DNA from: F23-B02 sp963633225
GTDB lineage: Bacteria > Bacillota > Clostridia > Oscillospirales > Oscillospiraceae
Reading direction: 5' to 3'
Assembly: GCA_963633225.1 (NCBI GenBank)
Contig: CAVGXR010000008.1
Span: 1-16,397, forward strand
Length of the DNA stretch: 16,397 nt
In this document: one piece after another, positions 1-5,221 of the stretch
Numbering within the stretch: position 1 is the first letter of the stretch
How the letters are laid out: the number at the start of each line of letters is the position of its first letter
Translations under genes and position numbers: made by a program
Notes under the pieces: model-generated
Told to the model about the DNA's origin: nothing
Databases searched by the model: none
Seen by the model: the letters and a program-made list of their open reading frames with translations, nothing else

Positions 1-398
1 CGCGCCAGAGCGTTGAGCTCGACATGGAGTTTAAAAACATCATGAGCGTCAACGTTCCGCAGTATTCCTTCCATACGCGCAATAACGACCCGTCGGAGAT
101 CTACCCCTACGGCTTTGCGCAGACCTCGGGTGAGCTCGACGATGCGCTCGAGCGCATGGCGGAGGTGTTCGAGGATATGCTCCAGCTTGCTCAGGTCGAA
201 AAGACCATGCAGCTTCTGGCCGAGGAGATCGAAAAGACGCGCCGGAGAGTAAACGCCTTGGAATACGTCATGATCCCAGAGCTTGAGAGTAATATTAAAT
301 ACATCTCCATGAAGCTTGAGGAGAACGAAAATTCCACAAAGGTCCGCCTTCTCAAGGTCAAGGATATGGTTCTGAAAAACGCACACGACTTTAAGTAA
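1..398 (+). CDS. ntpD: V-type ATP synthase subunit D, C-terminal part (5' truncated by window)
   Basis: Subunit D is the central rotor shaft of the V-type/archaeal-type H+ or Na+ ATPase; it couples rotation of the membrane ring to the A/B catalytic head. The frame is open from base 3 and gives about 131 residues ending at TAA 396-398, so the N-terminal part (family length is roughly 200-220) lies outside the window and ATG 24 is an internal Met. The long charged C-terminal helix with RRVNALEYVMIPELE, then NIKYISMKLEENE and a KVRLLKVKDM end, is the family signature. It is presumably the last or near-last gene of an ATPase operon, because hairpins follow directly. High confidence in family; which ion is moved cannot be told from this subunit. 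Confidence 0.95.
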   Translation, partial: RQSVELDMEFKNIMSVNVPQYSFHTRNNDPSEIYPYGFAQTSGELDDALERMAEVFEDMLQLAQVEKTMQLLAEEIEKTRRRVNALEYVMIPELESNIKYISMKLEENENSTKVRLLKVKDMVLKNAHDFK

Positions 399-404
399 AT
401 GCAA

Positions 405-432
405 AAATCTCCCGTCCGCGGACGGGAGATTT
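405..432. terminator. Perfect 14-bp inverted repeat after the ATPase gene, probable bidirectional terminator
   Basis: Bases 405-418 (AAATCTCCCGTCCG) are exactly complementary to 419-432, starting 6 bases after the ntpD stop codon. The T tract on the + strand is short (ATTTCTG) and slightly better on the minus strand (ATTTTTGC), so termination is likely but not textbook. It would end the ATPase operon transcript. Confidence 0.65.
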
Positions 433-443
433 CTGCACACCAA

Positions 444-467
444 GGAGCATATCAAGCGATATGCTCC
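444..467 (+). terminator. Second hairpin, 10-bp perfect stem, possible terminator
   Basis: GGAGCATATC (444-453) pairs perfectly with GATATGCTCC (458-467) around an AAGC loop, and is followed by the pyrimidine-rich CGCTTTCCTTTTA. It may be a back-up terminator for the ATPase operon. It also contains an AAGGAG sequence (442-447) that could act as a ribosome binding site for the cryptic frame that follows, so a regulatory role is the alternative reading. Confidence 0.4.
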
Positions 468-492
468 CGCTTTCCTTTTAGGCACATACATA

Positions 493-624
493 GTGCTGGG
501 CTGGGGCAAAGCGATGGCGGTAGGCGGCGCAGCGACGGCGAAGGATGCGCTCATTATAACGCCCGAGCAGGTCATTGTCACGTGTCCGGCGCGGACAACA
601 AAAAAGAACTTTGAAAATCAATGA
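493..624 (+). other. Cryptic small reading frame, coding-like but without a good start (possible small protein or remnant)
   Basis: Reading from GTG 493 to TGA 622-624 gives a 43-residue peptide starting VLGWGKAMAVGGAATAKDAL and ending in a basic tail (PARTTKKNFENQ). The same frame is open further upstream through 442, where it reads KEHIKRYAPAFLLGTYI. Codon choice (GCG, GGC, ACG, CTC, GTC) matches the real genes nearby and the peptide alternates a hydrophobic stretch with a polar end, which random sequence seldom does. Against it: there is no ATG before 514, no ribosome binding site near GTG 493 or ATG 514, and the AAGGAG at 442-447 is not well placed for any normal start. It could be a decayed gene, one with a rare start, or chance. 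Not recognised as any family. Confidence 0.25.
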
Positions 625-650
625 GCAGGTGCAAAAAAACACCTGCTCAT
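621..650. terminator. Hairpin between the cryptic frame and the flavodoxin gene, probable terminator
   Basis: ATGAGCAGGTG (621-631) pairs perfectly with CACCTGCTCAT (640-650); the loop is CAAAAAAA. It lies immediately downstream of the flavodoxin stop (minus strand) and overlaps the TGA of the cryptic + frame. Flanking T tracts are weak on both strands, so efficiency is uncertain. Confidence 0.55.
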
Positions 651-661
651 AAATTCTTTGC

Positions 662-1150
662 TTACTTGCCTGCCGCACAGAGCTCATCTTGCAGACTCTT
701 GACCTCGCTTATCCACTTTTCGTAATCGCCTTTCTTAAAAACGCCGCTATCAAAAGGCAGCTTTATCTCCGCACCTGCGCATACCTGCTTTAAGTGCTTC
801 ATTGTCCAGCTTATGCCGCTCATGCCATATGTGGCAAAGGGAATAACTGTTTTGCCGGTCAGGTCGCACTTTTCGATAAAGTCTGCCACGAAACGGGGAA
901 TATCTTGTGCCCAGACAGGATAACCCAGCATTATCACATCGTAGTTGCTCAGATCGGGAATCGGGGTCACAAACGCCGGAGCGACAGGAGCTGCGTTTTC
1001 CTTCATGACCCGCAGACAGGAGGAAATGTAACTGCCGTAGGCATCCTCAGGTATGATCTTGACAGCTTCACAGTTTAAATCCTCTTTTGCCTGCAATGCG
1101 ATCTTTTCCGTGTTGCCGGAGCGGGAATAGTAAATAATAATAGGCTTCAT
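662..1150 (-). CDS. Flavodoxin-family protein
   Basis: A 162-residue FMN-binding flavodoxin-like protein, likely a cytoplasmic electron carrier or small flavin reductase. The N terminus KPIIIYYSRSGNTEKIA is the phosphate-binding loop of flavodoxins (S/T-rich loop after the first strand), and GYPVWAQDIPRFVADFIE and FATYGMSG are the typical later FMN-contacting strands and loops of the variant often filed as flavodoxin_4 (family placement from memory). The start at 1150 is preferred over the longer upstream frame because AAAGGATG precedes it on the minus strand and the upstream extension runs into the divergent promoter region. It is transcribed away from the TetR gene, so that regulator is its probable controller. 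Physiological partner unknown. Confidence 0.9.
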   Translation of the reverse strand: MKPIIIYYSRSGNTEKIALQAKEDLNCEAVKIIPEDAYGSYISSCLRVMKENAAPVAPAFVTPIPDLSNYDVIMLGYPVWAQDIPRFVADFIEKCDLTGKTVIPFATYGMSGISWTMKHLKQVCAGAEIKLPFDSGVFKKGDYEKWISEVKSLQDELCAAGK

Positions 1151-1167
1151 AAAAATCATCCTTTCAT

Positions 1168-1176
1168 TGTCCGACA
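1168..1176. promoter_or_regulatory. Candidate TetR operator box 1, TGTCCGACA
   Basis: TGTC-C-GACA is an odd palindrome lying downstream of the flavodoxin start site and upstream of the + strand -10. A related box (TGTCGGACG) is at 1239-1247 and a third (TGTCTGACA) at 1808-1816. Placement inside a divergent promoter next to a TetR-family gene suggests autoregulation; binding itself is inference. Confidence 0.5.
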
Positions 1177-1190
1177 TCGTGTTGTATAAT

Positions 1191-1219
1191 ATTATAAAAT
1201 CATATGACAGCATCATCAA
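1191..1219 (-). promoter_or_regulatory. Promoter of the flavodoxin gene
   Basis: Read on the minus strand: -35 TTGATG (1214-1219), 17-base spacer, -10 TATAAT (1191-1196). Transcription would start near 1184, just before the TGTCCGACA box at 1168-1176, so a protein bound there would block this promoter. A + strand TATAAT (1185-1190), with a poor -35 TTCATT at 1163-1168, may serve the TetR gene. Confidence 0.75.
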
Positions 1220-1238
1220 CCAACAGTCACAGGGAAAA

Positions 1239-1247
1239 TGTCGGACG
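1239..1247. promoter_or_regulatory. Candidate TetR operator box 2, TGTCGGACG
   Basis: Eight of nine positions fit TGTCNGACA. With box 1 it forms a 9-base inverted repeat (1169-1177 against 1238-1246) flanking both promoters. It sits just ahead of the TetR gene's ribosome binding site (GGAGGG), so a bound protein could block elongation or initiation on that side. Confidence 0.45.
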
Positions 1248-1256
1248 GAGGGAAGC

Positions 1257-1787
1257 ATGAAAAAGCAGCCGGAAGTAACGGAGCAGACGCGAAGAAATAT
1301 CATGGAGGCGTTTTGCCGCCTGTATGCTCAGCGCCCTATAGAGCGAATTTATGTGAAAGAGCTTATCAGCGAGGCAGGGTACAACCGCAGCACGTTTTAC
1401 GAGTATTTTCAGGACGTTTATGATCTGCTCAACTGTCTTGAGGATGATGTGATCAATTATATCAGAGAAAAATCGGACGGTGAAGGGCGCACACCGGCAC
1501 AGCTTATGCAGCTGCTGTCGGAAAAGGAAGAATACCTGAAGGCACTGCTGGGACCGTTCGGCTGCGTTCACTTCCAGGACAGAATAAAGAAAGAGTTTGC
1601 AGCGGAAGATGATCAGACTGTAAAGGACGAACGCTTCAGACCGTATTTCTCTGAATTTCACATTGAGATATCTTTGTCCCTATACCGATTATGGCTCAAC
1701 AGGGGCAAGGATATATCATTGGATGAGCTTGCAGAGCTTATACATACGCTGTATACATTCGGCGCGAGCGGTATGCTGAATCAATAG
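1257..1787 (+). CDS. TetR/AcrR-family transcriptional regulator
   Basis: A 176-residue one-domain-plus-HTH repressor. Residues about 10-57 form the TetR DNA-binding domain: RRNIMEAFCRLYAQRPIERI, VKELISEAGYNRSTFYEYF (helix-turn-helix with the family's TFYxYF recognition end), then DVYDLLNCLEDDV. The C-terminal part is divergent and contains the helical ligand/dimer region, ending in a TLYTFGASGML helix typical of the short TetR group. ATG 1257 is chosen because GGAGGG stands 5 bases before it; an in-frame ATG at 1167 exists but lies in the promoter. It is divergent to the flavodoxin gene and flanked by TGTCNGACA boxes, so it probably represses itself and the flavodoxin. Ligand unknown. Confidence 0.9.
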   Translation: MKKQPEVTEQTRRNIMEAFCRLYAQRPIERIYVKELISEAGYNRSTFYEYFQDVYDLLNCLEDDVINYIREKSDGEGRTPAQLMQLLSEKEEYLKALLGPFGCVHFQDRIKKEFAAEDDQTVKDERFRPYFSEFHIEISLSLYRLWLNRGKDISLDELAELIHTLYTFGASGMLNQ

Positions 1788-1807
1788 ATTCGGACACTAT
1801 GCCGCAT

Positions 1808-1816
1808 TGTCTGACA
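1808..1816. promoter_or_regulatory. Candidate TetR box 3, TGTCTGACA, downstream of the regulator gene
   Basis: A perfect TGTCNGACA match 20 bases after the TetR stop codon, embedded in the imperfect palindrome GCATTGTCTGACAAATGC (1804-1821). The flanking CATTGTCYGACA is shared with box 1 at 11 of 12 positions or better. A TCGGACA half-like copy at 1791-1797 faces it. It could be a terminator-like hairpin instead, but no T tract follows. Confidence 0.35.
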
Positions 1817-1859
1817 AATGCGATGCCGTTCATCGAGCCGGTATTGAAGCAGTATTATT

Positions 1860-1991
1860 TTATATAAAAAAGAACAGAAAAACAAACGGAAGCCGGAATA
1901 TAAGCATTTTTTGCCCCTTGCTATTTGTTCTTCGTATGCAATCGTAAAGCAGCAGGATGGGGCACAGGATAATTGCCAAAATAACATACAC
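1860..1991 (-). other. Possible small hydrophobic reading frame or remnant; otherwise empty interval
   Basis: The 1788-2043 interval has no clear gene. On the minus strand a frame from GTG 1991 to TAA 1860-1862 reads as one membrane helix (VYVILAIILCPILLLY), a basic loop (CIRRTNSKGQK) and a second helix (FRLPFVFLFFFI), 43 residues. The frame is open upstream to about 2068 and includes CAKC, but there is no ATG and no convincing ribosome binding site. T-rich sequence on this strand favours hydrophobic codons, so chance is a real alternative. Confidence 0.2.
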
Positions 1992-2043
1992 CTTCTGCGA
2001 TTCAGCATAGCCCGCGCATTTTGCACAGCGGCGTAAATTTTTC

Positions 2044-2072
2044 TTGAATTATTCTGCGCACCGTGCTATAAT
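2044..2072 (+). promoter_or_regulatory. Promoter of tRNA-Val
   Basis: TTGAAT (2044-2049), 17-base spacer, TATAAT (2067-2072); transcription would start about 2079, a few bases before the mature tRNA 5' end. Confidence 0.85.
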
Positions 2073-2083
2073 ACGAAAGCTAT

Positions 2084-2160
2084 GGAGAATTAGCTCAGCC
2101 GGTTAGAGCGCTCGCCTCACACGCGAGAGGTCAGCAGTTCGAGTCTGCTATTCTCCACCA
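2084..2160 (+). tRNA. tRNA-Val (anticodon CAC)
   Basis: A complete 77-base cloverleaf including an encoded CCA. Acceptor GGAGAAT pairs with ATTCTCC; D stem GCTC/GAGC; anticodon stem CTCGC/GCGAG with loop CTCACAC, placing C-A-C at positions 34-36 after U33; T stem AGCAG/CTGCT with loop TTCGAGT; discriminator A. It decodes GUG. It has its own promoter and terminator, and lies upstream of spoIIE, recalling the tRNA genes upstream of spoIIE in Bacillus subtilis. Confidence 0.97.
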
Positions 2161-2166
2161 AAGCAG

Positions 2167-2201
2167 AGTCAGACGAACCCTTGCGGCTCGCCTGACTTTT
2201 T
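2167..2201 (+). terminator. Terminator of tRNA-Val
   Basis: AGTCAGACGA (2167-2176) pairs with TCGCCTGACT (2188-2197) with one A:C mismatch, followed by a run of five Ts ending at 2201. It starts 7 bases after the CCA end. Confidence 0.8.
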
Positions 2202-2271
2202 CTATGTTCCTGAAATCTATATGGTCAGCGGAATATTCGTCCTCGTGTGTCCGCTTGACTGAATGAAAAGG

Positions 2272-2308
2272 GCTGCCGTGCGGGATCGTTCCTGTGCGGC
2301 GGCTTTTT
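2272..2308 (+). terminator. Strong orphan intrinsic terminator
   Basis: GCTGCCGTGCGGGA (2272-2285) pairs along all 14 positions with 2290-2303 if G:U pairs are allowed; the loop is TCGT and TTTTT follows (2304-2308). No gene ends just before it: the tRNA already has a terminator at 2167-2201, and 2202-2271 holds no frame I can support. It may be a second barrier shielding spoIIE, or the end of an unrecognised short RNA. Confidence 0.7.
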
Positions 2309-2381
2309 CCCGTTCATTTCTCCGTATTTTCCATGCGCAAATAACATTTCTCAACAGCGCCGAGTGACACGCTTCGGAGAA

Positions 2382-2414
2382 TTACATAAGTATAATAATT
2401 ATTACCTTATGTAA
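2382..2414. promoter_or_regulatory. Compound palindrome in the spoIIE promoter region
   Basis: TTACATAAG (2382-2390) is perfectly inverted as CTTATGTAA (2406-2414); between them lies a second palindrome TAATAATTATTA (2393-2404) and a -10-like TATAAT (2391-2396). It ends 6 bases before the spoIIE ribosome binding site, so it lies at the promoter or in the start of the leader. I see no clean -35 at the right spacing (nearest GTGACA 2364-2369) and no obvious Spo0A box. Operator is the likelier role; the AT-rich stem is weak as a terminator. Confidence 0.5.
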
Positions 2415-2431
2415 ACTGACGGAGGAGAGAA

Positions 2432-4765
2432 ATGGACATGAAAGGCTCAATCGCGGCTATAAAGGGCGCGATAAATAAAAGCACGGCGGAGCGCAGCTCG
2501 CCGGAGGTGATAAGCGCGGCCTACGCAGTAATGCATCTTATCGGCGGCGTGCTGCTTGCCTCGGCGCGGCTGCTCGGTTCTGCCGGACCGTTCGGCATGG
2601 CTGCGGTCGCGGCATCAGGTGCGGGGCTAAACGGCGTGAGCTGTCTTATCGGCGCGGCGGCGGGCTATATGATAAGCAGCGGCCTTGCCGGCAGCATACG
2701 TTATCTTGCCGCAATAGTTATGGTATATACGATAAGCTTTGCCTTTCAGGACACAAGGCTTGCAAAAAGCAGCGTGTTCGCGCCATGCACCGCAGCCTTC
2801 GCAGCCCTCTCGACGGGCATGTTGTCCGGCTTTGCCTCGGTGTTCACTCAGGCGCCCGCGGCGGCGGTCGTGCTCATGGAAACGGTGTTTTCCTTCGGCG
2901 GCTGCTGGTTCTTCCGTGAGGCGATGAGCGACAGGGAGCGCACGACCGAGGCCGAGGAGCTGCGCTACAACGGCAGCGTGCTCATAACAGCGGCGGTGCT
3001 GCTCATGGCGGTTTCGCAGATCGAGCTTTTCGGCGCGATATCGCTCGGACGGTTTTCGGCGCTTCTCATCGTCATGACCTGCACGCTGCGCTGCGGCATC
3101 ATGACAGGCTGCACCATCGGAACGGCCTTCGGTATAGCAATGGATCTTGCAGCCGGAGGAATGCCGTTTTACACGATGGCCTACGCCTTCGCAGGGCTGC
3201 TGTCTGGCATGTTCAACCGCCATGGCAGGCTGCTGTTTCTGCTTGCATTCATTTCGGCAAACGCCGCTGCCGTTGCCTGTGCGTGGTCGTTCCAGCCGGA
3301 GCTTGAGTCGCTGTTCGAGGTGTTTGCGGCCTCCGTCATATTCCTGCTGCTGCCGTCCGGCTTTCTCAGTCGAGCGGGCTCAATGGTGCAGCCGGTGAGC
3401 GGCGGCAGCGGCGAGTCCGGCCTGCGGCGCTGTGTGGCGCGAAGGGTCATGAGCCTTAGCCGCGCCTACGCAAGCCTTTACGAGATCGTCCGGCGCAATG
3501 TTGACGAGCAGTTTAACGACGCGGATCCCGCGAAGGTCTTTGACCGTGCAGCCGACAGCGTCTGCCTCAAATGCAGAGAGAAAAACCGCTGCTGGAACAG
3601 AGACTATATCGACACGCTGTCCGCACTCAACGATGCAACGCCTAAGATGCTCAGCCGCGGAATGCTGGAGCTTGGCGATATCCCGCGCCGCTTCACCGAA
3701 AAATGCAAAGCGCCCGAGGCCTTTGTGACTGCGGTAAACGCAGAGCTTCGAGCGGCGGCTTACCGCCGCCAGTTTGCCCAGAGCCTGCGCGAGAGCCGCA
3801 ATACCGCGTGGGGGCAGTATGCCGATATGTCCGCTATCCTCGGCTCGGTATCAAAAGAGCTTGCCGGAACAAACGGAGCAGACCATCTTGCCGAGAGGAG
3901 GCTGATACGCTATCTGCTGTCTCTGGATATCGACGCGGATGCCGCAGTATACCGTGACGCACGGGGCAGGCTGCGTGCCGTTATTGAAAGCGGAGCGCTC
4001 CCGCGTCTGACAAGGCAGGACGATTATCTCGACAAGCTCTCCGGCGTGCTCGGTCTGCGCCTGTGCAGGATACGGAGCCTTAACGACAGCGAGGCAAAGC
4101 TTGTGCTCATGGAGGCAGAGCCGCTGGCGGTGTCGGTGGGTATAGCGGCGCTCAAGAAAAAGGGCGAGAAGGTCAGCGGCGATAAGGGCACCTATTTTAA
4201 GACCGAGGCAGGAGTTTTGTGCGTCATACTCTCCGACGGCATGGGCTGCGGCGAGGCCGCCGCAAGCGGGAGCCGCGAGGTCATAGACATTCTTGAAGGC
4301 TTCCTGCGTGCAGGAGTCGATCCGGCGGTGGCGATGAAAACGCTCAACTCCGTCATGCTGCTCAAATGCGGCGATAACTGGGGCTTTGCCACGGTCGATC
4401 TGATGTGCGTGGATCTGTTTTCCGGCGAGACCTGCTTTTACAAATACGGCGCTGCCCCGAGCTATGTGAGCTCAGGGCGCGGCATACGCAGGATAAGCTG
4501 CGAAAACTTTGCACCGGGGCTCAGCGGCACGGCGGGAGCTGCGCCGGATACCGTGCGTATGCGCCTAAAGCCCGGCAATACCGCGATCATAGCCTCCGAC
4601 GGCGTTATGGGCGATGACGACGACGGCTGGCTGCGCGATATGCTGATATCGTGCGGCGACGATATGAAGGAGCTTGCACGCGATACGCTCAGGGCCGCCG
4701 AGCGCAATTGCGGCTGCTCGGATGATATGACTGTTCTTGCCGTCCGCGTTGAAGAGCGCAGATGA
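2432..4765 (+). CDS. spoIIE: Stage II sporulation protein E (membrane-anchored PP2C phosphatase)
   Basis: SpoIIE dephosphorylates the anti-anti-sigma factor SpoIIAA, releasing sigma-F in the forespore, and associates with FtsZ at the polar septum. The 777-residue length fits the family (about 800). Residues about 25-315 are a string of hydrophobic segments (the multi-pass N-terminal domain); about 320-560 is the central cysteine-containing regulatory region (CLKCREKNRCW); about 565-777 is the PP2C phosphatase, with SGDKGTYF near 580, LSDGMGCGEAA near 600 (metal-binding Asp), ASDGVMGDDDDGW near 720 and the terminal SDDMTVLAVRV. Start ATG 2432 has GGAGGAG 4 bases upstream; ATG 2438 is a weaker alternative. 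The stop overlaps the next gene in an ATGA. Presence of this gene is the main evidence for a sporulating host. Confidence 0.96.
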   Translation: MDMKGSIAAIKGAINKSTAERSSPEVISAAYAVMHLIGGVLLASARLLGSAGPFGMAAVAASGAGLNGVSCLIGAAAGYMISSGLAGSIRYLAAIVMVYTISFAFQDTRLAKSSVFAPCTAAFAALSTGMLSGFASVFTQAPAAAVVLMETVFSFGGCWFFREAMSDRERTTEAEELRYNGSVLITAAVLLMAVSQIELFGAISLGRFSALLIVMTCTLRCGIMTGCTIGTAFGIAMDLAAGGMPFYTMAYAFAGLLSGMFNRHGRLLFLLAFISANAAAVACAWSFQPELESLFEVFAASVIFLLLPSGFLSRAGSMVQPVSGGSGESGLRRCVARRVMSLSRAYASLYEIVRRNVDEQFNDADPAKVFDRAADSVCLKCREKNRCWNRDYIDTLSALNDATPKMLSRGMLELGDIPRRFTEKCKAPEAFVTAVNAELRAAAYRRQFAQSLRESRNTAWGQYADMSAILGSVSKELAGTNGADHLAERRLIRYLLSLDIDADAAVYRDARGRLRAVIESGALPRLTRQDDYLDKLSGVLGLRLCRIRSLNDSEAKLVLMEAEPLAVSVGIAALKKKGEKVSGDKGTYFKTEAGVLCVILSDGMGCGEAAASGSREVIDILEGFLRAGVDPAVAMKTLNSVMLLKCGDNWGFATVDLMCVDLFSGETCFYKYGAAPSYVSSGRGIRRISCENFAPGLSGTAGAAPDTVRMRLKPGNTAIIASDGVMGDDDDGWLRDMLISCGDDMKELARDTLRAAERNCGCSDDMTVLAVRVEERR

Positions 4766-5094
4766 GGTATAAAACTATGCTCAGACGGTTAAACTACAGG
4801 CAGAATGCTGAGGGCAGGGAGGTACGCGATGTGGTAAAGGGAGTTGCAAAAAGGGTCATAGTCGTCAAATCGCCCGATCCGAGAGTGTTCGAGGAGGCAA
4901 TATTCATCGTCCGCGAGGACTATATGAAGACTGCCGGAGTCACGAGAGCACAGCTTCTCAACGAGGCACGGCAGGCGGCGGGAGCCTACACCGGCTCACT
5001 GCGCACATCGAAGCTTTCTGCCGGCCTTGTGGCGGTCATATCGACGCTCATAGGCAGCGGAGCGGCTGCTTTGATAATGTATTTAATAATGTAG
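4762..5094 (+). CDS. Small tail-anchored membrane protein, translationally coupled to spoIIE
   Basis: Unnamed 110-residue protein. Its ATG overlaps the spoIIE TGA (ATGA, 4762-4765), so the two should be translated together. Residues 1-85 are soluble and basic at the N terminus (MRYKTMLRRLNYRQN), with a core VVKSPDPRVFEEAIFIVRED that looks like a folded alpha/beta unit; residues about 87-110 form a single C-terminal membrane helix (GLVAVISTLIGSGAAALIMYLIM) with nothing after it. I recall similar short proteins in Clostridia listed as hypothetical, but assign no function. Coupling to spoIIE and the membrane anchor suggest a role near the septum or spore membrane; that is inference only. Confidence 0.85.
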   Translation: MRYKTMLRRLNYRQNAEGREVRDVVKGVAKRVIVVKSPDPRVFEEAIFIVREDYMKTAGVTRAQLLNEARQAAGAYTGSLRTSKLSAGLVAVISTLIGSGAAALIMYLIM

Positions 5095-5097
5095 ACA

Positions 5098-5136
5098 AAT
5101 TCCCGAGGCATTTATTCGCTTCGGGAATTCGTTTTT
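5098..5136 (+). terminator. Terminator of the spoIIE operon
   Basis: AATTCCCGAGGC (5098-5109) pairs with GCTTCGGGAATT (5118-5129), 12 pairs including one G:U, loop ATTTATTC, then CGTTTTT. Confidence 0.9.
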
Positions 5137-5149
5137 GTCGAAAATATCA

Positions 5150-5177
5150 CTTTATTTTTTCGCCCGCGTGGTATAAT
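5150..5177 (+). promoter_or_regulatory. Probable copA promoter
   Basis: TATAAT at 5172-5177 is a consensus -10; the -35 is weak (CTTTAT, 5150-5155, 16-base spacer). A weak -35 with a strong -10 suits an activated or repressed metal-response promoter. Start site expected near 5184. Confidence 0.6.
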
Positions 5178-5193
5178 ATAAGCATAGAATTAA

Positions 5194-5207
5194 TTAGCAT
5201 GTGCTAA
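5194..5207. promoter_or_regulatory. Palindrome TTAGCATGTGCTAA, candidate metal-responsive operator
   Basis: TTAGCA and TGCTAA are perfectly inverted around TG, about 10 bases after the expected copA start site and 14 bases before the ATG. It is unlike the CopY box (TACANNTGTA). Which regulator binds is unknown; no regulator gene is adjacent. Confidence 0.5.
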
Positions 5208-5221
5208 CTGAAGGTGATATT

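Noticed and set aside
444..467. Hairpin 444-467 as a riboswitch
   Set aside because: A single short perfect stem without conserved aptamer elements; terminator or local structure is enough to explain it.
399..614. 71-residue + strand frame starting at ATG 399
   Set aside because: It begins 1 base after the ntpD stop without a ribosome binding site, reads through two hairpins and has a non-protein-like composition; another frame in the same region looks more coding-like.
1781..2026. 81-residue minus strand frame with an ATG
   Set aside because: Composition is cysteine- and arginine-rich without domain pattern; the neighbouring minus frame looks more protein-like, though also doubtful.
2084..2385. 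GGAGAATTA shared by the tRNA 5' end (2084) and the spoIIE upstream region (2377) as a possible att-site duplication
   Set aside because: Only 9 bases match, they are at the tRNA 5' rather than 3' end, and no integrase or mobile cargo lies between.
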